Made by a program: the position numbers and the translations under genes. Positions 16,871 through 26,769 of a stretch of DNA of 64,000 bases are shown here, piece after piece (the stretch's first letter is position 1; every line of letters begins with the position of its first letter). The notes under the pieces were generated by a model, which was not told the DNA's origin, searched no databases, and worked only from the letters and a program-made list of their open reading frames with translations. Source of the DNA: MGIIa-L3 sp11892u (GTDB lineage: Archaea; Thermoplasmatota; Poseidoniia; Poseidoniales; Poseidoniaceae); assembly GCA_965659685.1 (NCBI GenBank), contig CBFHXB010000009.1:30672-94671 (forward strand). The letters run 5' to 3'.

Positions 16871-19800
16871 ATGCCAGAAATCACTTACCTCGATTCGTTC
16901 GATGATACGGATGCCTTGGCGGCCCGTTTGAGCGAACCTGTTCGACGTTGGTTCCTGGATACATTCCCAGATTTCACCGACCCGCAGAAAATGGCGATTC
17001 CGGCCATCATGGAAGGCGAACACCTCCTGCTCTGCAGCCCAACCGGTTCAGGAAAAACGCTCACAGCATTCCTGACGGTCATCGACGACCTGGTCCGAAA
17101 GGCACTCGATGGATCGCTCAAGGATCAGGTGTACTGCATCTACATCTCACCGATCAAAGCCCTCGCCAACGACATCGAGCGAAACCTGCTCGGGCCACTC
17201 GCTGAAATCAAAGAACGATACTTGCCGGACAGGGCCAAAGAAATTCGCGTCGGGTTGCGGACCGGAGACACCTCCCAATCCGACCGGCAGAAGATGCTCC
17301 GAAAGCCTCCGCACATCCTCATCACCACACCAGAAAGCATGGCCATCGCGGTTGGGTCCTCGAGGTTTCAACCGATCGTGTCCCGCGTCAAGTGGATGAT
17401 CATCGACGAATTGCACAGTTTGGTCCCCACCAAGCGTGGCGTGCACCTGAGCCTGACCCTCTCTTTCCTCGACACCTTGCTGAAAGATCCCGTGCAGCGG
17501 ATTGGAATTTCAGCAACGATGGAGCCACTGGACACGGTCGCGGAATACCTTGTGGCCAGCGACGACCGAGAATCGAGGGGCGAAGATCAGCGCATCATGG
17601 TCGCCAAAATTTCTGGGTCCAGGGAGCTCGACCTCGACATTCTGATCACCCACCCACGTTTCGCCGACCGTTCTGTGGCGCAGACCCTGGAAGCCAACGT
17701 CGAGGCCATCGCGGACTTGATTTCGGCCCACACCACGACCTTGGTCTTCGCCAACACGAGGAAAATGACCGAAACCCTCGTTCAACGCCTCAGGCCCTTC
17801 CTCGGTGAACTCATCGCCGGCCACCACGGATCGATGGACAAGAACATCCGACTCGAAGTCGAGCGGAAGTTGAAGTTGGGCCACCTCCGTGCTGTGGTGA
17901 CCTCCTCATCGCTCGAAATGGGGATTGACATCGGTTCGGTTGATCTCGTCGTTCAGGTCGGTTCACCGGGAGACATCGCCACCGCACTCCAACGAATTGG
18001 GCGAGCAGGCCACCACGTCGGTGGAATTCCCCGCGCCCGTTTCTTGCCTTCTTCGGTGGACGATTTGCTCGAATTGGCGGCGTTGCAAGCCGCGATTCAA
18101 ACCGGAGACATGGACCGTCTCTCGTTCCCGCAAAACTGCCTTGATGTGGTGGCTCAATTCCTGATTGGCTTGGTCATCAACGAAGAACTCGACATCGACG
18201 AGGCCTACGAAATCGTGGTCAACGCGTGGAGTTACCGAAACTTCGCGTACGACGATTTCATCGAAGTCCTCGACCTGTTGGAAGACGAGCGTCGCATTTG
18301 GGTGGACTGGGAAGAGAACACCTTCGGAAAGCGTGGCTATTCCAGGATGATTTACTACACCAACATCGGGACCATCGCCCCTGACAATTCCTACCTGGTG
18401 TTCAACGCCGAAGGTTCCATCCTCGGAAAATTGTCCTCGTCCTTCGTTGCCAGCCTCCGCACCAGCGACGTCATCCTCCTCGGCGGTTCGACCTACCGAG
18501 TCAACAACATTCAGGGCACGCGGGTCAACGTCAGCAACGTCACAGGATACCGTCCAACCGTGCCCTCTTGGTCCGGTGAAGCACGATCAAGGTCGGCTGA
18601 ACTGTCGTCTTCCCTGCTCGACCTCATCGGCCGCTGTACGGTTGCTCTCCGACGAGAAGTCGATCCACGAACGGTCCTGAGCGAAGCCTATTCGTTGGGC
18701 CGGGATTCGGCCGAAATCATTGCACGTCATCTCGAGGAGCACGTGCTTACCACCTTCCAAGTGCCGGACAAAGACCGCATCTTGGTCGAACAAATTGTCG
18801 GCGGCGCTCATCCGACCTACCTCGTCACCACCTGCCGTGGCCGAGGGTTCAACACCGCCTTGGGTTACTTCATGGCGGGGCTGGCCGAGCGCGCGAGCAT
18901 TCCGGTCATCGAGATGTCCTTCGACGAGAATGGACTTCTGCTTAAAACCGCACAAGACGTTGATCCCGGAGCCATGTACGAGGCCTTTGCTGCAGGCGAC
19001 CACATGGAGGTCATCGAACGCTACATCATCGGCACCCAGATCTTCGCCAAGCGGTTCAGGGAAGTGGCCGGTCGGAGCCTGATCATCCCCAAGCGCATCG
19101 GTGCTGAGGAGATCAGCCCTCAACAATTCCAGCAGCGAGCCGACGCTTTGCTGAACCGACATCGCACCTTGGAGGGCTCCATCCTCATCCGCGAAGCGAA
19201 GAACGAGATCCTCTACGGCGACATTGACCTCGGTGGGTTGGAACAATTCCTCACGGCATGCCGCGAAGGGCAAGCACGCATCGTCCACATGCGAACGACG
19301 TTGCCGAGCAGGTTGGGCATGTCGCTCTACATGTCCGCGTTCGAAGACCTGATGTCGATGCGCACCCGCGCGTTCTTGGTCAAAGACATCGATCCTGCCA
19401 TCCTTGAACGCCTCCTCGGCCGTCGTTCCCTCGCCACCGAGATGACGAACGAACAAATCGAGGCGTACTACACGGACAAAGTTCCCGTCCCCACGGATGC
19501 GGACACCTTGTTGGCCCTCATGGAGCACGGTGGAGGTCTGGACCGCTCCTTTGACAATCCGTTGTACCGAGAGAAATTGAGCGGAATCGACCATGACGTG
19601 ATTCGCGGTTGGGTGGAAGAACTCTGCACCACCGGACTGATCACCAAAATCGAAGGGACCGGAATGGAGGAATTGGACGGCAAGTGGTTCAGTTCCTACA
19701 TGGGTGAAATCCACGGCACCCTCGGTTGCTTGGCGGCCAACGGTGGCCGTGACGTGGAAGACTTGCTGACCTTGCATACGGCAGGTTTGACCTACCGGAT

Positions 19801-22159
19801 GGCTTCCGCGTTCAACGGCACGAAGGTGAGTGATTGGAACGACATGGAACTTGGCGACCCGCAAGAGGCGCTCCGGGTCAAACTCATCGAAATGCTCGGT
19901 TCCGAAGGGCCTCAAACCGCCGACCAACTCGAGGAACGCCTGCCGTTCCCACGTACGATGGTTGAGCGCACCATTCACCAACTCGAGACACGGAACGTCA
20001 TCAGCATCGGCTTCTTCACGCAAACCGAGGAAGCCGAATTCATCCTCAAGGTGGACGAACACCGCATCACGGGTGGCGAGGAGGACGTCGTCGAGTACCG
20101 TTCAATCCAGAACATGATCCTCGACAAATCGTTCACGATGTACGACGACGTCGACCAAGCCTTCGACAAGCACCTCCTCTTCCAGAAGCAGCAGGAACTG
20201 CTCTACCGCATCAACGATTTCAGGTTCAGCGATTGGAAGGACCTCCAACTCGACCGCGACATCGTCAACGGTCGTCTCCTTCACAACCGTCAGGGCTACA
20301 CCACACGGCGCAACCTCCCCATGCTTCTCGGCCTGAAGCCAGAGCCCTACATCGGAGCGATAGAAGCCGACCTGCTGGACCGCATCCTGCCGGGCGAAGA
20401 ACCCCAACGCTCAGAAATTGTGGCGATGTATCCCAAGGGCGAGGAACACAGACAACTGCAGCGCGACGTGAAAAACGGTCTCGCAAATTTGGAACGCCAA
20501 TTGTTGGTCGCAAAGCAATTCGAAGAAGTCCCTGGACGGCGCCGACGCTTGTCCTTCTACCACCGGGTTCACGAGGTCTACGACGGCCTTTCCTTTGAGG
20601 ACGCCTTGTGCGAAGTGATTCACCGCATTGGTCCGATCAAAGCCAACACCCTTCGCTTCTACGTCAGCAGAGCCTACGAAGAATTGGTCATCGCCCTCAA
20701 GGCGCTGGAAGCCGATGGGCGCATCAGCAGGGTGACCACCCTCGTGCCGGAACCAGAGGACTTCTACTGCGCTCCGCAGGAAGTGGGCACGTTCCGTCGT
20801 GCCCGACGAGAGGACCGCGTGATGCGCATCCTGACCCAATCCGACCCTTACGTCTCGCGCTTCATATGGGAAGTCAGGGCCATGCTCGACCGAGGCTGGT
20901 ACCTGCCGGTGTTCAAGGGAATCGATCCCGTGGGCAAGGTCCTGATGTTCAAGGTCAACGATTACCTCGAAGTGAAGGACATTCAGATTCCAGCCGCCTA
21001 TCTGGAAGAGTTCTGTGAGTCCTTCGACGTCCTGCTTGAAAACCACGCTGAGCAATTGGTTGACGTTGCGGTCTTGAGCGGCATCAACGGACAACCGATC
21101 AGTGAAGTGGACCAAGTGTGGCGGGATGCGCTGAGCGGCATCGGTTTCAAGCTCGCAGGCGAGCGAATGATTCGTGGCGGAATCGTCGAAACACAGCCCA
21201 GAACCCTGGCCGATCGCGCCTTGTTCCACAAGCATCACCTGCATCAATCGTCGAGGTTGGAAAACGAATTCCTCGCCCTCAAGCGCATTCGTGAGGTGCG
21301 CGATGACTTTGCGCTTCGTGGCCGAGCTGAGCTCTATCGCGTGGACCTCAAGAGCATGGCGAGCGCCAACCGCCTCCACCAAGGCGTCAACCTTCGAGGG
21401 CACCAATCATGGGCTTCCTACGAGCATTTCCAGACCTTGTTGGCCATACGCGGCATCGAACCGGAGGAAGACCTCGCGGACGTGTTGGATTTCTTCTCAA
21501 ACCACTCCGACCATGAGTTGTTCAAGGAACGCTATGCGTTGAGCCAATCCGAATTTCGAAAATTGGTGCAACCCTTGATTCGCACCGGTCACATCGTTCA
21601 AGATTTTAGAGGCGGATTCCGCACCGTCGCGGAGGACCCGAGTTTGGACCGCTCCGTGCTGAGGAAAGAATACCTCCGGTCCCTTGTCGCCGATTTCCCG
21701 GTGATGACCATCAAGCAATTGCTGTCCTTGGCAGGGAGCCATTTCAAGCCAGAGGAAGTCAAAGCCATTTTGACGGAATTCGAGGAAGACGAGACGCTGA
21801 TCAAGGGGTTCCTCATCGACGATCTGCACGAGGTCTGTTGGGGTCGAAAGGACCTGCTGGCGGACGCCAAGGAACTCCAACCCATGCGTGACTTCGTGCT
21901 TCCGCCTTCCGACCCAATCGCACCGTATTTCTCGGGCACCCTCAAGGAGAAGTTCGGGTTCGGAAGCGCCTATCTTGTGTTCAAGAACGGAGAACCTGCG
22001 GCGGCCTTCAAGGCCAACACCCGAAACCGTATCATCGAGGTCACGGATTACGAAGGACGTGAGGACGCATGGCGAATCGTCAAGGAATTCGCGTGGGAGC
22101 ACCAAATGCCGCTCACGTCAGAAATACGCATCGGCGGGCGACGATTGAGCAGCTCTTGA
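16871..22159 (+). CDS. lhr: giant Lhr-type superfamily 2 helicase
   Basis: This 1762-residue protein is a DNA/RNA helicase of the Lhr family, implicated in DNA repair. The helicase core occupies about residues 1-420: Q-motif-like DPQKMAIP, Walker A SPTGSGKT (56-63), DELH box near 178-181, SATMEP motif III, then motifs V and VI (SSSLEMGIDIGSVDLVVQ, QRIGRAGHHVGG). A winged-helix and Lhr-specific domain runs to about 870, followed by ~890 more residues. That tail contains repeated winged-helix-like segments and ends LPPSDPIAPYFSGTLKEKFG, which resembles YcaQ/AlkZ-type (HTH_42) glycosylase folds. It is longer than Lhr-core (~900) and E. coli Lhr (1538). Start 16871 was chosen because the TATA box would otherwise lie inside the gene. 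Confidence 0.92.
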   Translation: MPEITYLDSFDDTDALAARLSEPVRRWFLDTFPDFTDPQKMAIPAIMEGEHLLLCSPTGSGKTLTAFLTVIDDLVRKALDGSLKDQVYCIYISPIKALANDIERNLLGPLAEIKERYLPDRAKEIRVGLRTGDTSQSDRQKMLRKPPHILITTPESMAIAVGSSRFQPIVSRVKWMIIDELHSLVPTKRGVHLSLTLSFLDTLLKDPVQRIGISATMEPLDTVAEYLVASDDRESRGEDQRIMVAKISGSRELDLDILITHPRFADRSVAQTLEANVEAIADLISAHTTTLVFANTRKMTETLVQRLRPFLGELIAGHHGSMDKNIRLEVERKLKLGHLRAVVTSSSLEMGIDIGSVDLVVQVGSPGDIATALQRIGRAGHHVGGIPRARFLPSSVDDLLELAALQAAIQTGDMDRLSFPQNCLDVVAQFLIGLVINEELDIDEAYEIVVNAWSYRNFAYDDFIEVLDLLEDERRIWVDWEENTFGKRGYSRMIYYTNIGTIAPDNSYLVFNAEGSILGKLSSSFVASLRTSDVILLGGSTYRVNNIQGTRVNVSNVTGYRPTVPSWSGEARSRSAELSSSLLDLIGRCTVALRREVDPRTVLSEAYSLGRDSAEIIARHLEEHVLTTFQVPDKDRILVEQIVGGAHPTYLVTTCRGRGFNTALGYFMAGLAERASIPVIEMSFDENGLLLKTAQDVDPGAMYEAFAAGDHMEVIERYIIGTQIFAKRFREVAGRSLIIPKRIGAEEISPQQFQQRADALLNRHRTLEGSILIREAKNEILYGDIDLGGLEQFLTACREGQARIVHMRTTLPSRLGMSLYMSAFEDLMSMRTRAFLVKDIDPAILERLLGRRSLATEMTNEQIEAYYTDKVPVPTDADTLLALMEHGGGLDRSFDNPLYREKLSGIDHDVIRGWVEELCTTGLITKIEGTGMEELDGKWFSSYMGEIHGTLGCLAANGGRDVEDLLTLHTAGLTYRMASAFNGTKVSDWNDMELGDPQEALRVKLIEMLGSEGPQTADQLEERLPFPRTMVERTIHQLETRNVISIGFFTQTEEAEFILKVDEHRITGGEEDVVEYRSIQNMILDKSFTMYDDVDQAFDKHLLFQKQQELLYRINDFRFSDWKDLQLDRDIVNGRLLHNRQGYTTRRNLPMLLGLKPEPYIGAIEADLLDRILPGEEPQRSEIVAMYPKGEEHRQLQRDVKNGLANLERQLLVAKQFEEVPGRRRRLSFYHRVHEVYDGLSFEDALCEVIHRIGPIKANTLRFYVSRAYEELVIALKALEADGRISRVTTLVPEPEDFYCAPQEVGTFRRARREDRVMRILTQSDPYVSRFIWEVRAMLDRGWYLPVFKGIDPVGKVLMFKVNDYLEVKDIQIPAAYLEEFCESFDVLLENHAEQLVDVAVLSGINGQPISEVDQVWRDALSGIGFKLAGERMIRGGIVETQPRTLADRALFHKHHLHQSSRLENEFLALKRIREVRDDFALRGRAELYRVDLKSMASANRLHQGVNLRGHQSWASYEHFQTLLAIRGIEPEEDLADVLDFFSNHSDHELFKERYALSQSEFRKLVQPLIRTGHIVQDFRGGFRTVAEDPSLDRSVLRKEYLRSLVADFPVMTIKQLLSLAGSHFKPEEVKAILTEFEEDETLIKGFLIDDLHEVCWGRKDLLADAKELQPMRDFVLPPSDPIAPYFSGTLKEKFGFGSAYLVFKNGEPAAAFKANTRNRIIEVTDYEGREDAWRIVKEFAWEHQMPLTSEIRIGGRRLSSS

Positions 22160-22182
22160 CATCAAACCACATCAACCAACAG

Positions 22183-22190
22183 ATTTGAAG
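22183..22190 (+). promoter_or_regulatory. TATA-like box for the lectin-domain surface protein
   Basis: ATTTGAAG is centred about 27 nt before the ATG at 22214, consistent with a leaderless transcript. A pyrimidine/T-rich tract (22196-22213, CTTTCTTTTT core) follows; it could be the initiator-proximal region and also an oligo-dT terminator for lhr. Confidence 0.4.
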
Positions 22191-22213
22191 AGGAGCCTTC
22201 CTTTCTTTTTCCC

Positions 22214-25200
22214 ATGCAGCATGGCTCACATCGCGCACTCGCCTTGGTCAGCTTGCTCGTCTTGTCCACCACGATGGCCGTGGTGGCACCGACCGCTGGA
22301 GCAGAATCTTCCTTGGACATTCAGGTCATTGACACCAAAGTCAACCCCGCGAACAACCACACATACCACCTCCTTTCCGCCTCGTCGTGGACCGAAGCCG
22401 CCCAAGCCGCGCGCGGATTGGAAGGTTTCCTCGTGACTGTGGACGACGAAGCCGAGAATTCGTGGCTCCACGCCACGTGGGGGAACGATGGCAACGTGAC
22501 CCGGCACCTCTGGACCGGTCTCAGCGACGCGGGCGAAGAAGGCGTCTTCCGTTGGCATGACGGCACGCCGTTCCTCCATCGACAATGGGGCGAGAACCAG
22601 CCCAGCATGACCGATGTTGAGGACTACGTTCACATCACTGGACCCAACATGGGATCCATTGAACCAGGCGACTGGAACGATTTGGAAAACGACCCGCAGT
22701 ATTTCCCGGTGTACGGCGTGGTGGAACTTGGCCCGGGTGCAGATTTTGCCCTCCGCTTTGATGGCGATGACGACCACGTCATCACGTCCGACGACACCTC
22801 CCTCCAAGCCCCCGCGGCCTCGGGTGAACTCACCATTGAAGCAAGGATTCAGCCGGTTGAAACCGACGGAATCCACACCATCGTGATGTACGGCGACCAC
22901 GGTTACGGCCTGTACCTCGACGACGGACGACTCGGTTACGCCTCTGAATACAGCCTCTCGAAGAACCCCCTGAGCGATGTCAACATGACCGTCCCGGAAG
23001 GCGTCTGGTCAACGGTCGCTGTCGCCGTGAACGCGACCACCGGTGGCACCTTCTTCCTCAACGGGGAAGCCATCGGTTCGTTTGGAGCAGACCAAGCGGA
23101 GATCCCCGCAGGAGATTTCGGCTCAAACGATTGCTACGAGGCCGGACTTTCGTGCGAGAACCTTGTGATTGGACGCCATGGAGCCGGTGCAGACCGTTAC
23201 CACTTCAGCGGCATGATTGACGACGTGAGCATCGCCGCCATCGACGCACGCATCGCAGGGCCAAACGGCAGCATCGGCCTCGGTCCGTTCACAGAAACGT
23301 TGTCTGAATGGACCTTCGGGGAAGGTGAAGGTGACCAAACCTACGACCACATGAACCGCACGGGAGCCATCGAAGGCGCTGCATGGGTGATGCCTGACGG
23401 ATCCATCGTTGCCCAGGCCATGGAACTCGAGAACGGTGACGAACTCAACCTGGACGGCATCAGCGCCGGAGACACCTTGCTGTTTTTCTCTGAACTGCCT
23501 GAGTACACCCGTAGCTTGAGCGTCCAAGCCTTTGCATGGGCCGAAAACGAAGGCAAGGAAGATGGAGAAGCGGAATTCGTGTTGTACCACGACGTGGACC
23601 GTGTCCCTTCGGCCTGGTCCCACATGGACGAGGTCGAGGACTGGGGCTGGGGCGGCGTGTTTGCCTCCTACACGTGGCCAGAAGCCGGCGTGCATTGGTT
23701 TGCACTCCAAGCAACGTCCTCCCTGGATGAATTCAGCCTGTGGGCGGAGTGGGAAGTGGCCGAAGCCCCTCCGTCCTTGGACGAGATGATTGAACTCAAA
23801 CACGGCATTCCCGTGGCCGACCAAGACCTCCAAGGCCAGCGGGAGAACGAATTTGGCGAATCCATCCAATATTACGTCAACGTGACCGAACCGCTCGCTG
23901 ACCTTTCGGTCAAGACCTACGGTGGTGAAGGCAACGTGGACCTCGCCATCTCCTACGGCGGCCCGCCTGACCCCTTCGGCATCTGGGGTGAATGGGACAT
24001 CGGGTTCCCAAGTGTGTCTGGTGATGGAGACGAGGTCGAATTCGAGGACTGGTCTGTCGGCATGGGGACGGAGGAAGAAGTCCACCTCTACAACCTGCAA
24101 CCCGGGACCTACTACATCACGGCCTACACGTGGCGCATGGCCCGCGATTACAGCATCGTGGCAGACCTGACGCCTCTGCCGACCAATGCGGAAGCGTCCG
24201 ATGCCATCGAGCTCACGCCCGGGGTTCCCTACGGGCCATTCTCGGGCTACGAAGGACTGAACCAATATTTTTCCATCGACGTGCCGGAAGGCACCGAACG
24301 GCTCGAGATCAGCCTTGACGACGGCACCGGCGAAGCCGACCTGCACCTCGCTTACGAATCCACACCAACCTCGACGGTGTTCGATGAGCGAAGCGTGGCA
24401 CCCGGACCGAACGACAGGGTGGCCTTCAACGATCCAACACCTGGCACATGGATGATCCTCGTCCACACCGATCGCGTGTTCAGCGGCACCAGCATCCTTG
24501 CAGAATTCACCGACCGTTACGTGTGGGACTGGGACGGTGAGCCCATTCAGCTGTTCAACGGTGAGTCGATCGAAGGCATCGAAGCCCCCGAGGGCACAAT
24601 GCTCGAATTCTATGGAATCCTCGAGCGCCCTGTTTCCCCGTTGGAGATCGACACCTGGGGTGAATCCGGCGAAGTTGAACTCGACGTGGAAGCCGAGCCT
24701 TACGACTGGGAGACCTTCTTTGACGACGGACCACGCGGTCGCCAATTTGACGGCGAAAGCTGGATGGAAGGCGAGGGCGTCGAGTGGACGTGGTCCATGA
24801 ACACTGCAGCAAACGGCCGTTTTGACGTTACTGTGGACGTCTTGGAAGACGTGAGCGGCTTTGGCATCGTGGCCTCTTGGACCGAATCGGAGCTCCCGCC
24901 CGTTGACGACGATGACGACGACGACGCAGGCAACGAAGAGCCGTTCGAACCAGAAGGGTGCCTCGAACGAACGAAGGCGTGGTTCGAATCCTTGGACCGG
25001 GACCGTGATGGCATCGTGACCTTGGACGAACATCGACCTCATCCATCGACCGGCACCCCCGGTCAAGACCTTGACCTGAACGAAGACGAGCGTTTGCAGA
25101 TGGGAGAGCTGGAAGTCGACCTGTGTTCGTGCAGCGAGGAATTCTGGTACATTTGGGAGCAAGCCGAAGACGTGGATGCCATCACCGTCGATGACCTGAG

Positions 25201-25750
25201 TGGCGTGGTGTACGTCAACGGCATCGACCTTGAAGCCATGGACCGTGACAACGACGGCGACATCGGCTTTGCTGAAGCCGAACGGCACAGCCTCGCGTGC
25301 ACCACCACCTACGACCCTCTGGACCTCGATGGCGACGGAGTCCCCAACGAGGAGGACGCGTTCCCAGAAGACCCCAAGGAAAGCGAGGATTCCGATGGCG
25401 ACGGTGTTGGCGACAACGCCGACTTGGTGGCAGGCGTCAACGATTCGGTGGTGACTTACGGCGCAGTCGTTGCGGTGCTTGGATTGATTGTGCTGCTCTT
25501 GCTCACCATGTTGCGTCGAGGACCGGGCGGATCTCAAGCGGTCGACCCCTGGGCCGACATGGGCGACGAGAAGCAAATGCCTGAGTTGTTTGGACCATCA
25601 CAGATGGCGACAGAGCACGAACCAAGGCTTGGGATGAACCCGCTTCAGGAGGAAGAAATTCCACCACGAGAAACGGAAATCCCCAGCATGACGGATCTCC
25701 CACCGCCCCTCGAAGAGGCCATTCCAAGTGGCCCCTTGGAATGGCGCTGA
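22214..25750 (+). CDS. large surface protein: C-type lectin, LamG, PPC-like and EF-hand/TSP3 domains
   Basis: The 1178-residue protein has a signal peptide (about 1-30, cut near AGA-ESS). A C-type lectin domain (about 45-175) shows HLWTGLSDAGEEGVFRWHDG, WGENQPS, EDYV and WND. A LamG/concanavalin-like domain (about 176-380) follows, then several beta-rich PPC-like repeats (about 530-890, e.g. TYYITAYTWRMARDYSI and GTWMILVHTDR). A poly-Asp linker and calcium-loop motifs come next (DRDRDGIVTLDEH, DRDNDGDIGFAEAE), then thrombospondin-3-like DLDGDGVPNEEDAFPEDP. One membrane helix (about 1077-1098) and an ~80-residue acidic cytoplasmic tail end the protein. It is probably a cell-surface carbohydrate-binding or adhesion protein; ligand unknown. 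It has no C-terminal sorting signal, unlike the protein at 57278. Confidence 0.8.
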   Translation: MQHGSHRALALVSLLVLSTTMAVVAPTAGAESSLDIQVIDTKVNPANNHTYHLLSASSWTEAAQAARGLEGFLVTVDDEAENSWLHATWGNDGNVTRHLWTGLSDAGEEGVFRWHDGTPFLHRQWGENQPSMTDVEDYVHITGPNMGSIEPGDWNDLENDPQYFPVYGVVELGPGADFALRFDGDDDHVITSDDTSLQAPAASGELTIEARIQPVETDGIHTIVMYGDHGYGLYLDDGRLGYASEYSLSKNPLSDVNMTVPEGVWSTVAVAVNATTGGTFFLNGEAIGSFGADQAEIPAGDFGSNDCYEAGLSCENLVIGRHGAGADRYHFSGMIDDVSIAAIDARIAGPNGSIGLGPFTETLSEWTFGEGEGDQTYDHMNRTGAIEGAAWVMPDGSIVAQAMELENGDELNLDGISAGDTLLFFSELPEYTRSLSVQAFAWAENEGKEDGEAEFVLYHDVDRVPSAWSHMDEVEDWGWGGVFASYTWPEAGVHWFALQATSSLDEFSLWAEWEVAEAPPSLDEMIELKHGIPVADQDLQGQRENEFGESIQYYVNVTEPLADLSVKTYGGEGNVDLAISYGGPPDPFGIWGEWDIGFPSVSGDGDEVEFEDWSVGMGTEEEVHLYNLQPGTYYITAYTWRMARDYSIVADLTPLPTNAEASDAIELTPGVPYGPFSGYEGLNQYFSIDVPEGTERLEISLDDGTGEADLHLAYESTPTSTVFDERSVAPGPNDRVAFNDPTPGTWMILVHTDRVFSGTSILAEFTDRYVWDWDGEPIQLFNGESIEGIEAPEGTMLEFYGILERPVSPLEIDTWGESGEVELDVEAEPYDWETFFDDGPRGRQFDGESWMEGEGVEWTWSMNTAANGRFDVTVDVLEDVSGFGIVASWTESELPPVDDDDDDDAGNEEPFEPEGCLERTKAWFESLDRDRDGIVTLDEHRPHPSTGTPGQDLDLNEDERLQMGELEVDLCSCSEEFWYIWEQAEDVDAITVDDLSGVVYVNGIDLEAMDRDNDGDIGFAEAERHSLACTTTYDPLDLDGDGVPNEEDAFPEDPKESEDSDGDGVGDNADLVAGVNDSVVTYGAVVAVLGLIVLLLLTMLRRGPGGSQAVDPWADMGDEKQMPELFGPSQMATEHEPRLGMNPLQEEEIPPRETEIPSMTDLPPPLEEAIPSGPLEWR

Positions 25751-25755
25751 GCCAC

Positions 25756-26724
25756 CTAGGACCCTTTTGGCCGGAGGGCCAAACGGATGGGTCGCATCAG
25801 CCGGAGGACGTGCGCGTGGAGTTCCGGCAGGATTCTGAACATCACCAAGGCCAAGCCGTACATCGCAAGAAGGGCGACCACACGGGCGGCATACGTGTGG
25901 GCAAATTCGAACATCCGTAATCCGAAGACTTCCACTTCGCCATGGATGGCGTGAAGCCACACGATGCCGGCGTTTCGGAAGATGTTCAGCACGTGGATCA
26001 AGGGTAGGGTCAACAGCAGGGCACGCAGGCGTCGCTTCCATGGCATGTCCAACACCGCGATGGCCCCCACGAAGACGATCATCGACTGGAGGGCCGTGCA
26101 AGCCAACACAATGTTGACCCCAACAGAGGAGCCGTCGGCCCACACCAAGTCGGTTTGAATCGGATATTCACCGAAGGGCTGGCTCCAAAACCAGACGTTA
26201 CCTTCCCATTCTTGCCAGAGGACCTGACCCTCTGGCGTGCTGACGTAAGTCTCCCCAACGTGAACATCACCGGCGCCGGTGAACCTCAACATCAGTGCAG
26301 ATTGAGAAGCGACGGCGACGATGGCCAAGCGGCTCAACCACGGCACGTGGTAGGTCGCAAGGTAGGGGAGCCCCGCCAAAGCCACGGCACCCTTGAGCCA
26401 ACGAAGCGCCGATTTGTCACGCACCTCCTCCACGTTCCACTCCCACCAAGCCACGCCCAAGGACGCCGGCAAGGCTGCGCTGAGCATCACGGTCAGCACG
26501 GGGTCTCCCTCCTGCCAATAGCCGTCTGCCATGAGGAAAAATCCGAAGCCGACCAAGGGCCAACCCACGAGGCTCGCGCGTTGCACGAGCGGGTGCTTCG
26601 ACAGCGAGAGGCCCAAGAGCAGCATGCCCGAGGCAAGCAGTCCAATGGACTCCACGGACGCTCCCGCCATGGCCCCAAATGCTCGGCGTTGGTCTTCAAC
26701 CCTCTGCGTTGAACCGCGCACCAT
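25756..26724 (-). CDS. archaeosortase/exosortase family transpeptidase
   Basis: This 322-residue polytopic membrane protein matches the archaeosortase pattern. The catalytic Cys209 sits in VLACTALQSMIVFVG, the conserved Arg250 in HVLNIFRNAGIVW, and a His/Arg region follows in FEFAHTYAARVVALLAMYG (His276, Arg281). Archaeosortases cleave C-terminal tripartite signals (for example PGF-CTERM) and help attach surface proteins to lipid. About eight hydrophobic segments are visible, with an extracytoplasmic insertion rich in Trp (about 150-195). The start at 26724 clears the divergent HAD gene; ATG 26670 is an alternative. It ends 6 bp from the surface-protein stop. The specific substrate family cannot be named from sequence alone. 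Confidence 0.82.
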   Translation of the reverse strand: MVRGSTQRVEDQRRAFGAMAGASVESIGLLASGMLLLGLSLSKHPLVQRASLVGWPLVGFGFFLMADGYWQEGDPVLTVMLSAALPASLGVAWWEWNVEEVRDKSALRWLKGAVALAGLPYLATYHVPWLSRLAIVAVASQSALMLRFTGAGDVHVGETYVSTPEGQVLWQEWEGNVWFWSQPFGEYPIQTDLVWADGSSVGVNIVLACTALQSMIVFVGAIAVLDMPWKRRLRALLLTLPLIHVLNIFRNAGIVWLHAIHGEVEVFGLRMFEFAHTYAARVVALLAMYGLALVMFRILPELHAHVLRLMRPIRLALRPKGS

Positions 26725-26769
26725 GAATACGGTGACCAACCTCAAGGGCCAAGGAGGGAGAGGGGAGCC

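Noticed and set aside
24904..24927. GAC/GAT-rich repeat resembling a simple-sequence expansion
   Set aside because: It encodes an acidic linker in the surface protein before the calcium-binding motifs and is too short to be a repeat element.
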